A DNA stretch of 43,887 bases from Bryobacteraceae bacterium. GTDB lineage: Bacteria; Acidobacteriota; Terriglobia; Bryobacterales; Bryobacteraceae. Each line of letters opens with the position of its first letter. The stretch's first letter is position 1. Below the pieces are notes generated by a model. It saw only the letters and a program-made list of their open reading frames with translations. It was not told the origin of the DNA and made no database searches. The stretch is from contig JAICIH010000007.1 in assembly GCA_025924475.1 (NCBI GenBank), positions 1 to 43,887 on the forward strand, given 5' to 3'. Made by a program: the position numbers and the translations under genes. This document shows positions 39,001-43,887 of the stretch, piece by piece.

Positions 39001-39653
39001 TCGCCGGACTCGCAGCGGTGAGCCTGCCGGCGCGAAGGGTGGGTGGCGACTATTACGATTTCATTGACGCTGGCGGCCATCGTATCGGCATTGCACTGGC
39101 CGATATTGCCGGCAAAGGCGTGGCGGCGGCGCTGGTCATGTCGGTAGTGCAAGCGTCGCTGCGTATTCTCGCTTCGGAAGAGAACATCTCGCTGCCGGAG
39201 TTGGTCGCGCGCATGAACCGCTTTCTCTATCGCTCGACCGGCTCGAACAGTTACGCGACGTTCTTCTACGCTCAGCTTGACGAACAGACGCGCGAGCTGC
39301 GCTACGTGAACGCCGGCCATAATCCGCCGTACCTGCTGCGCTCCGGCGCCGAGGTCGAAGAACTTCCCGCCGGCGGTACGGTCATTGGGATGTTTCCGCA
39401 AGAGGATTATCAGGAGGCTCGAACGGAGCTGCGGTCCGGAGATGTGCTGATCGCTTTTACCGATGGCGTCACGGAAGCGCTAAATCCGGGCGAAGAAGAA
39501 TTTGGCGAGGAGCGCCTGAAAGAGCTGCTGCGGCGAACGGCTCATTTGCCGGTGGACGAAATGTCGGTCGAGATATCGGGTGAGCTGCGCGCCTGGATTG
39601 CCGATGCCGCGCAATACGATGATTTGACCTTTATTGTGGTGAAGGTCAATTGA
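36033..39653 (+). CDS. ADOP-type permease fused to GAF and PP2C/SpoIIE phosphatase domains
   Basis: One uninterrupted 1206-residue frame. Permease half: a first helix (GVALLAATALAVGIGSTTAI), MacB core 1 (about 35-240), FtsX 1 (LLLFGAAGLLLLITCANVAG, near 260-375), MacB core 2 (about 410-640), and FtsX 2 (FFALAALLMATLGVYGVVAY, near 665-785) ending LLSPMVAIRNEPG. Then come a GAF-like sensor (about 815-950) and a PP2C Ser/Thr phosphatase (about 965-1205) with VGGDYYDF near 1004, ALADIAGKGVAAALVMS, NAGHNPPYLLRSG, FTDGVTEALNPGE and a terminal YDDLTFIVV. All the metal-site aspartate motifs are intact. The short prefix domain of other ADOPs is absent. The start is GTG 36033, 2 bp after fdhA. An internal GAAGG followed by ATG at 38481 (in frame) could also yield a free phosphatase. 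Confidence 0.88.
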   Translation: MYAWRSWKNAKGVALLAATALAVGIGSTTAIYTVVHAVLLKPLPYREGERFVALYAASLAEPGVSSVNYPDVVEFSRRTHSFDVFGWFRNDQFNLTSPGRPEHVGGVDITAGLANSFGVNPVAGRWFRDGDGYSVAVISSALTERLGGRDKILGQAIVLNGRSYTVLGVMPPWFRLVGGPGVLTGNDVWLPLDPHVAAQDRSSSIYFIYARRKPGVSFAAAQADVKAAAAQIAKQSPGAHVAFTAELGDLREIVTREIRPTLLLLFGAAGLLLLITCANVAGLLVARSVSRSRETAVRVALGARPLQLALDYLSEGLLVSLVGAVAGVLLSFALVRLVVALGAKFIPRADEIRVDGAVLLFALCAACLASVLFSLAPLWQAIRTPPNEALSDGTRSSAGLRSRKLSQSLVVIEIAVAFTLLAASAVLIAQLESLRSVQPGFDANHLLTFQLDVPERQYGTAAKTLPYEKRLIQALAAIPGVENAALINHVPVAGCCFVTTLYPEGHTIDPKTVQSISFLVADPGYWRTMRIPLLEGRLLNERDTRENPAMVVISRAAAKFYWPHRSAVGAYARISAPNGDRLQIVGVVGDTRNQGLGKPPKPEIYFLNALFAMQRMHLMVRSQRPESALVPEIRKAVQSVNPEQPIHDVQWMRDVVGGSLSLERVSSLLTGFFALAALLMATLGVYGVVAYSVRHRTVEIGTRMALGAVRRDLLSLVIGGGLRMALYGVVLGGVAAAVATWLLLHSYRVQSVNALPFVYSTVLVGGVVALASFIPAWRATLLSPMVAIRNEPGSMWQTKTRQRPVNEGGPLDEGMIMAEFVEAARHAESFAEAIRGALATLREAIGATSAVLLEKPENAFLLRRLQFYSAPVTFTESDFKAWRDWAAGNKPDLLEAVEELERTGARLAVAVRAKNEISGVLLLGAPAGREEYGAQEKRVLRSCAAQFALMLENARLTERVVEQEKLRRDVELAAEVQRRLLPEKSPESSIAGLAAVSLPARRVGGDYYDFIDAGGHRIGIALADIAGKGVAAALVMSVVQASLRILASEENISLPELVARMNRFLYRSTGSNSYATFFYAQLDEQTRELRYVNAGHNPPYLLRSGAEVEELPAGGTVIGMFPQEDYQEARTELRSGDVLIAFTDGVTEALNPGEEEFGEERLKELLRRTAHLPVDEMSVEISGELRAWIADAAQYDDLTFIVVKVN

Positions 39654-39671
39654 TTGTGTTAATATGACGTT

Positions 39672-39986
39672 ATGCGACATGTCGTTGCACGTCCTATTTC
39701 CGAACCGGTATTCTTGATCCTGGTGAGCCTGGCGGACAAACCGCGCCATGGGTACGCGCTGATGAAGGACATTGAAGCGCTTAGCGAAAGGCGGGTTCGT
39801 TTGAGCACGGGAACGCTCTATGGGGCCATTCGCCGGCTGCTCGAAGACGGCTGGATCGAACGATTTGCGCAGAAAGATACATCGCGCGACAAACAAGCCT
39901 ACCGATTGACAGCGGCGGGCCGCGGGCAGCTCAAAGCAGAGGTGGCGCGCATGAAGCAATTAACTCGCGCGGCGGAGGCAATATGA
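39672..39986 (+). CDS. PadR-family transcriptional regulator
   Basis: A 104-residue PadR protein: ISEPVFLILVSLADKPRHGY, ALMKDIEALSERRVRLSTGT, LYGAIRRLLEDGWIERFAQK (recognition helix and wing), then [20 protein letters not shown]. It is located 18 bp after the permease-phosphatase fusion, and its stop overlaps the start of the next gene (ATGA at 39983-39986). Given the constant PadR-ADOP association it probably regulates the fusion gene, here from downstream rather than from upstream as at 15094. Confidence 0.9.
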   Translation: MRHVVARPISEPVFLILVSLADKPRHGYALMKDIEALSERRVRLSTGTLYGAIRRLLEDGWIERFAQKDTSRDKQAYRLTAAGRGQLKAEVARMKQLTRAAEAI

Positions 39987-40348
39987 GGCGAGCCTGCGCG
40001 CTTCTGTTACGGTTGTACCCGGCGGAGTACCGCGAGCTGTTCCAGGGCGAGATGCTGGCGCTCATCGAAGAACTTTCGGTGGAGCGCCGCGCGCGCGGGC
40101 GGGCGGCATTCTTTTGGTTTTCTTTGCGCGAACTGGCCGGACTCCTCTGCGGCGGAGGGTCGGAATGGACGGCGAAGTGCGGCCGGTCGCGGCGATATCT
40201 CGAATCCGTGCCATCCGGGGAGGAACGGCTGGCATTTCTGATTCGCCGGATGGAGTACGCTATCGCCCACCACGAGTTCGCGAAAGCTCGCTATTATGCG
40301 GAAGAGGAGCGCCGGGAACGTGAACAACTTCAGGAAAGATGTAATTGA
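39983..40348 (+). CDS. Small protein with UvrB/UvrC-like C-terminal helix motif
   Basis: A 121-residue protein translationally coupled to PadR. The N-terminus (MRRACALLLRLYPAEYRELF, then QGEMLALIEELSVERR) matches a short helical region found in proteins accompanying acidobacterial permeases. A central hydrophobic stretch (AAFFWFSLRELAGLLC) may associate with the membrane. The C-terminus (ERLAFLIRRMEYAIAHHEFA, then KARYYAEEERREREQL) resembles the UVR motif (two short helices with an acidic-aromatic core). A fragment of this C-terminal part is duplicated at 42646-42705. Function unknown. Confidence 0.7.
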   Translation: MRRACALLLRLYPAEYRELFQGEMLALIEELSVERRARGRAAFFWFSLRELAGLLCGGGSEWTAKCGRSRRYLESVPSGEERLAFLIRRMEYAIAHHEFAKARYYAEEERREREQLQERCN

Positions 40349-40472
40349 GACGGTGCGGCGCTGGTTAAAGCGGCGTCCGGATTCACGCGATCCCTATGCG
40401 CGCGTGCGCGTGCCGGTGCGCAAAGGACCAGGTGGCCGGCATGATGCGGTGGCGTTGAAAGAACCGGATTAG
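40320..40472 (+). CDS. Small basic protein (50 aa), overlapping gene
   Basis: The GTG at 40320 begins VNNFRKDVIETVRRWLKRRP, followed by DSRDPYARVRVPVRKGPGGR and HDAVALKEPD, then TAG. It overlaps the previous gene by 29 bp in another frame. The composition (basic amphipathic helix, RVPVRKGPGGR, acidic end) is not what a random frame gives in this GC-rich sequence, and the overlap fits translational coupling. The start could also be internal. No family function is known; companions of PadR-ADOP loci are plausible. Confidence 0.55.
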   Translation: MNNFRKDVIETVRRWLKRRPDSRDPYARVRVPVRKGPGGRHDAVALKEPD

Positions 40473-40479
40473 GCCTCCA

Positions 40480-40543
40480 CTTAGAAATAAATCGCGCCGA
40501 TAGCACCATGTGCCGCACTTGCACATGGGCGCCGCTAAAGACC
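40480..40543 (-). pseudogene. TonB receptor C-terminal fragment
   Basis: On the minus strand this reads VFSGAHVQVRHMVLSARFIS, clearly homologous to the end of the receptor at 42730 (VIFGGAQVQARHMVLSARFTF). The nucleotide match to 42729-42792 is near continuous with a one-base length difference, so the terminal stop is shifted out of frame. The remainder of the receptor is absent upstream. Confidence 0.8.
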
Positions 40544-40697
40544 GTGAGCTTTCGGCAAGCCTGCGTAAGGAAATGGGCGTTCCGATTGCCGGGCCGCGCG
40601 GATGAGAATTGGGGCTATGGGGTTTGGGCACGATCTCCTGAGTTTGGGTTCGCGCGAATCGAACGGGACGAGAATCGCGGCTTCCGGCGGTGCAGGC

Positions 40698-41825
40698 TTA
40701 GCGCCCGAGCACCTTCGTCAAACGCTCGACCGCCATGCCGCCGCCGATCCACTTGTCGACAATCGCACCGTTGGGGTCGATCAAGTAGTATGTGGGCTCG
40801 GCGTCGACGCGGTACAGGCGGTGAATGGGACCTTCGAACGGCTCGCGGATCTGCGGCCACGTCATCCCGAACTTTTTCTGGAAGGCGACTAAAGTCGCGT
40901 CGGACTCGTCGCTGCTGATGCCAAGGAACTCGATCTTGTCGCGCGGGACCGTGTTGTAAAACGCGACGTTCTTCGGTGCGTTGATGCGGCACGGCCCGCA
41001 CGACGTCGACCAGAACTCGAGCAGCACCATCTTGCCCCGCAATTTCGTGAGCTCGTCGAACTCCGGAGCGTGGGACCCGATCTCAAGAGAAACGCGCTCG
41101 GGCAGGACGTTGGCGATTTCGGTCAGCGCGAGGTGGCGGCCGAGAGGATCGACCGTGAACTCGAACGTTTTGCCGAAGAGGTTGAATCGCTTCTCCGATA
41201 TGCGATAGCGCTGTGGTGCAGCACCCGGCGCTTCAATTGTGATGACATTGTACGGTTCGTTGTACTGTCCCTCGCTGCCGGACAAGGCAAACCTGGCCTG
41301 CTTGCCATCGATCTTTATAACGCCGCGGCGGACGGTTCCGGTTCCGATTTCGACGCCGAGCTTATCTTCGCCTTCCACCTTGACGTGCGTCACGGCAAAC
41401 CGGACGGGCCAGCGCGCCTCGCTATCGGAAGCCTCGACTTCCAGCTGGTATTGGCCGTCGACCTTCCGGAAATGCCATGGCTCCGCGGCCAAGAGGTCGC
41501 CATTCCCCTTCCAGTCGAGATAGAGGACCCAGCCACGTTCGTCGTCACCGTCGAGAATCCAGCCGCGGTTGACGCCGCCGACCACGAAGTTGTATCCGAA
41601 GCGGGCGCCGGGACTCAGGTTGGGCGGAAGCCTCTTGACGGTGATCATCTTCGCATTGTTTGCCATCTTCTCCGCGAACCCGCGGTACGCCTCGGCCGTC
41701 ATCGGGAACGCGATCCCACCGCCTTTCGCCGGCTCGGCCGGGCCAGCCTGGAAAGTCCATGAGGCGGCGTAGGCGAGAAACGTGAGCCAGAACGTCATCA
41801 GGATAATCGACGCAATACGGACCAA
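40698..41825 (-). CDS. Secreted TlpA/ResA-like thioredoxin-fold protein
   Basis: A 375-residue protein with a signal peptide (MVRIASIILMTFWLTFLAYAAS). Residues about 25-240 are a beta-rich domain of unknown function (GYNFVVGGVNRGWILDGDDE, RGWVLYLDWKGNGDLLAAEP). The C-terminal TlpA-like thioredoxin fold begins near 250 (VSLEIGSHAPEFDELTKLRG), with the redox motif WSTSCGPC near residues 270-278, LGISSDESDATLVAFQKKFG and the cis-Pro segment VDAEPTYYLIDPNGAIV. It is expected to reduce or exchange disulfides in the periplasm. The gene lies between duplicated TonB fragments and is not obviously co-transcribed with a neighbour. Confidence 0.88.
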   Translation of the reverse strand: MVRIASIILMTFWLTFLAYAASWTFQAGPAEPAKGGGIAFPMTAEAYRGFAEKMANNAKMITVKRLPPNLSPGARFGYNFVVGGVNRGWILDGDDERGWVLYLDWKGNGDLLAAEPWHFRKVDGQYQLEVEASDSEARWPVRFAVTHVKVEGEDKLGVEIGTGTVRRGVIKIDGKQARFALSGSEGQYNEPYNVITIEAPGAAPQRYRISEKRFNLFGKTFEFTVDPLGRHLALTEIANVLPERVSLEIGSHAPEFDELTKLRGKMVLLEFWSTSCGPCRINAPKNVAFYNTVPRDKIEFLGISSDESDATLVAFQKKFGMTWPQIREPFEGPIHRLYRVDAEPTYYLIDPNGAIVDKWIGGGMAVERLTKVLGR

Positions 41826-42052
41826 TTCGCGACGATGGAGTAGCCTTTGTTTCGAGCAACATCACCCTCCTGATGCCATTTCCCCGGTTTGCGTGTCTGG
41901 CCAAAGTACTTGGCTAGAAATGTTACCGGATTTTGTCTTGGAAAAAACCCACTTCGTGCCATTTCGGAGAGGAAGCAACCGTGGCCGCAGCTGATCCTTT
42001 TCGGCCAGCAAGATCTATCGTACGCTAATGAGCACTCAACGTGTCACGGTAT

Positions 42053-42331
42053 TTAAGGCCAGTCCTGAGCCGCATGCCGAATACGTAGCACATTTACCTG
42101 ATCGTCAACGATTTCGTACACGGCGATATAAAGCAAGGGCGAAAAGATTAATTCCCGAGTATCCGAAGCCAAGCCGATACGGCCACGTTGCGGAAAAGTG
42201 CGAAGCTCCGCAACGGCTCTATAAATCGTTCTGGCTACGCGCTGCGCGGCGGCCGGGTTGTCTTTGCGGATGTATTCTACGATTCGGGTCAAGTCGTCAG
42301 CCGCATGGGTCGTCCAGCGAACCCGGATCAC
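42053..42331 (-). CDS. ParE/RelE-family toxin
   Basis: A 92-residue protein: MIRVRWTTHAADDLTRIVEY, IRKDNPAAAQRVARTIYRAV, LRTFPQRGRIGLASDTRELI and YIAVYEIVDDQVNVLRIRHA make up the complete ParE-type fold (helical hairpin, then the beta sheet with the conserved R-E-L and V-L-R-I-x-H-x-x-Q). ParE toxins poison DNA gyrase and RelE members cleave mRNA; the sequence fits ParE better. It overlaps the antitoxin stop by 4 bp (ATGA). Confidence 0.9.
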   Translation of the reverse strand: MIRVRWTTHAADDLTRIVEYIRKDNPAAAQRVARTIYRAVAELRTFPQRGRIGLASDTRELIFSPLLYIAVYEIVDDQVNVLRIRHAAQDWP

Positions 42332-42552
42332 GGCTGAAACATCTGTTCGATACGGTTGACCACATCCTCATGCTCTAGTAAATCGCCGCGAAGTGCGGCG
42401 GCACGGCCCTCTTCGACTGCGACAAGAAAACGTTCATCATATTCAAGAATGCGGTCGACGGCATCGCCTAGTATCTGTGAAGGCTCCTTGCCGATGCGGG
42501 TGGCGATCTGATTCAGGCGGGCTTCTTGCTCGGGATTCAAATGGACTTCCAC
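42328..42552 (-). CDS. Ribbon-helix-helix-type antitoxin
   Basis: A 74-residue protein starting with GTG at 42552 (VEVHLNPEQEARLNQIATRI). A short N-terminal strand, helix and turn (GKEPSQILGDAVDRILEYDE) fits a ribbon-helix-helix DNA-binding domain. The acidic C-terminal part (GRAAALRGDLLEHEDVVNRI) would wrap the toxin. It precedes the toxin gene with a 4-bp overlap, the usual antitoxin-first order, and is probably autorepressing. Confidence 0.85.
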   Translation of the reverse strand: MEVHLNPEQEARLNQIATRIGKEPSQILGDAVDRILEYDERFLVAVEEGRAAALRGDLLEHEDVVNRIEQMFQP

Positions 42553-42645
42553 AATCTCTATATGTTTAGGATGGCATGCAAGGCCTCAAAAAGCCAAGGC
42601 TCAGCTGCCAGTGGCGCCGCGCACTTGATTTGCGTTATCCGGCGA

Positions 42646-42705
42646 AAAATGGCTGGCATTTCTGATTTACCCGATGGAGTACGCCATTGCCCACCACGAG
42701 TTCGC
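42646..42705 (+). pseudogene. Fragment of the UVR-like small gene
   Basis: This reads EKWLAFLIYPMEYAIAHHEF, almost identical to residues 81-100 of the gene at 39983 (EERLAFLIRRMEYAIAHHEF). The surrounding sequence has no start or continuation. It lies some 25 bp from the end of the partial TonB receptor, mirroring the order of the two blocks at 40220-40543. Confidence 0.8.
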
Positions 42706-42729
42706 GGCGAACGTTGTCGCCACCGGCGC

Positions 42730-43887
42730 TTAGAAAGTAAATCGCGCCGATAGCACCATGTGCCGCGCCTGCACCTGGGCGCCGCCAAAGATCACACCGT
42801 TCACTGTTGACTGTGCAGGTGCAATTGTTCCGAACAAATTGTTCGTATTCACTCCCGAGGCGAAGTTGATGTTCAAAAGTGTGTTCGGGGCCCCCGGGTT
42901 GAAGTGATTGAAGGCGTTGAACGCCTCCGCTTTGATTTGCAGAACTTTCGATTCCGTAATCTTGAAGTCCTTATAAACGGTCAGATCGAAAGATGCGACT
43001 CCCGGACCATAGGTTAGTGTCGGCGGCGTGTTGCCGATTCCCAGCGAATTCGCCGGCGGAAGTGTGAAGCTGGCCGGATTGAACTTATACCAGAGGCTCG
43101 GATCGGCCGTGGAGCCGACGGATGTGGGGGTTGCATTATTGTCGAGCCACAGCGATCCAGTCTGCTGGCAACGGAATGGAATGCCGCCGGTCGGCGTTCC
43201 CGTCCAATAGCCGGCCGGCGCGTTCACCGCCTGGCACCCGATCGTTAGCGGCTGGCCAAAGTAGAGTGTTCCAATGCCCGCCACATGCCAGTTGTCCAAC
43301 GCCTGCTTCGTGAAGCTGTTACTCCAGAAACGGCTACCATCGGGAATTGCATAGGTCCAATTCGCGTTCACGGCGTGCGGGCGATTGCCGCCGGCCACAT
43401 TCCTGTTCAGTGAATCCGGGGTCCATTGGTATCGTGTATAAACCAGAGTTTTGGACCAGGTGTAGTTGAGACCGAATTGCAAACGGCCTCCCAAGCGTTT
43501 GTTCAACTGAACCTGCAGCGCATTGTAGTTCGACTCGCCATTCGAGCTATACAGGGCAATGCTTCCTAACCCTTGGTAGCCGCCGGCTAATGCCCGGATG
43601 AGGTTGGTCGAATAAAAGCTTGCTGTTCCGTGGCCATTGCTGGTCGGGTCGAGATATCTAGGATTGGCGCCGCCTGTGGGGGTCCAAGTGGTGTAGGGAG
43701 CGACGGCGTTGAAATCGAGATTGATTGGAGTCGACGATGCGCCTGGCTGTAGCGTTTGGGTGCCGGCGAGCACGCTTTGGTGATGCGCTACGTTGCCGAC
43801 GTAAGCGACGTCGAGAATGTATCCTCGGCCAAGATCCTGTTGAATGTTAAACGTCCAGTTATAGGTTGACGGCGGAACGAAAGATGG
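42730..43887 (-). CDS. TonB-dependent receptor, C-terminal part, 5' part beyond window
   Basis: 386 codons of an Oar-like outer-membrane receptor barrel open to the right edge. Visible segments are NWTFNIQQDLGRGYILDVAY, YVGNVAHHQS, YNALQVQLNKRLGGRLQFGL, NYTWSKTLVYTRYQW, FDLTVYKDFKITESKVLQIK and AEAFNAFNHFNPGAP. The C-terminal strand QARHMVLSARFTF ends in Phe, as expected for outer-membrane insertion. The first in-frame Met in the window (43773) is not the start. The 3' end is duplicated as a remnant at 40480-40543. Confidence 0.9.
   Translation of the reverse strand, partial: PSFVPPSTYNWTFNIQQDLGRGYILDVAYVGNVAHHQSVLAGTQTLQPGASSTPINLDFNAVAPYTTWTPTGGANPRYLDPTSNGHGTASFYSTNLIRALAGGYQGLGSIALYSSNGESNYNALQVQLNKRLGGRLQFGLNYTWSKTLVYTRYQWTPDSLNRNVAGGNRPHAVNANWTYAIPDGSRFWSNSFTKQALDNWHVAGIGTLYFGQPLTIGCQAVNAPAGYWTGTPTGGIPFRCQQTGSLWLDNNATPTSVGSTADPSLWYKFNPASFTLPPANSLGIGNTPPTLTYGPGVASFDLTVYKDFKITESKVLQIKAEAFNAFNHFNPGAPNTLLNINFASGVNTNNLFGTIAPAQSTVNGVIFGGAQVQARHMVLSARFTF

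Noticed and set aside
38013..39401. 462-codon minus-strand frame opposite the permease-phosphatase fusion
   Set aside because: Antisense shadow created by high GC at third positions; His/Arg/Gln-rich with no motif.
40525..40605. 26-codon frame starting MGAAKDRELSASLRKEMGVP
   Set aside because: Its first codons overlap the TonB remnant, with no ribosome-binding site and no known family; probably chance.

Overview
The window most resembles a chromosome segment of a soil Acidobacteriota member of the Solibacter/Bryobacter type. This is an inference from gene content, not from a marker gene. The supporting families are a VWFA-related secreted protein, three ADOP-type duplicated MacB/FtsX permeases (two next to PadR regulators), a BlaI/BlaR1 pair whose sensor carries a DUF3738 domain, two Oar-like TonB-dependent receptors with an N-terminal carboxypeptidase-regulatory domain, and a PQQ dehydrogenase fused to cytochrome c and DUF1080. 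No rRNA, tRNA, CRISPR array, integrase or intact transposase was seen.

Layout. (1) 1-6.3 kb: a partial VWFA protein diverges from a DinB-family gene. It is followed by a tight three-gene minus-strand operon (DUF1360 membrane protein, an 81-residue protein, a 721-residue Trp/Cys/Pro-rich protein), a secreted sugar-dehydrogenase-like propeller, and a DUF1330/VOC pair. (2) 6.5-23.1 kb: a patchwork in which about half of the genes carry frameshifts, in-frame amber codons or deletions (VOC, NmrA-like, a membrane protein, an ADOP permease, a TPR protein, an ECF sigma factor, BlaR1). They lie among intact genes (MarR, an ECF41 sigma factor with a textbook target promoter, Smr, PadR, a second ADOP, an alpha/beta hydrolase, BlaI). 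(3) 23.2-33.3 kb: a four-gene minus-strand operon (UPF0261 protein, TIM-barrel PEP-hydrolase-family protein, TonB receptor, PQQ dehydrogenase-DUF1080) that diverges from a MocR-type regulator. The first two genes correspond to the two halves of the plant protein Tm-1. (4) 33.4-40.5 kb: cupin on the minus strand, then on the plus strand PIG-L deacetylase, glutathione-independent formaldehyde dehydrogenase, a 1206-residue fusion of an ADOP permease with GAF and PP2C/SpoIIE phosphatase domains, PadR, and two small genes. (5) 40.5-43.9 kb: a TlpA-like thioredoxin protein and a ParE/RHH toxin-antitoxin pair, bracketed by duplicated fragments of the preceding small gene and of a TonB receptor. The receptor itself runs off the right edge.

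Three dispersed short repeat families occur: a ~98-bp inverted-repeat element (R1, two copies), a ~26-bp element (R2, four copies of varying decay) and a 92-bp gap-free element (R3, two copies). They repeatedly lie at gene 3' ends, and in several cases supply the stop codon or the C-terminal residues of the neighbouring protein.

The most unusual object is the permease-phosphatase fusion at 36033-39653. The best-supported regulatory call is the ECF41 promoter at 9076-9102. The UPF0261/TIM-barrel/TonB/PQQ operon with its MocR regulator is the most coherent candidate for an uncharacterised catabolic or uptake system.
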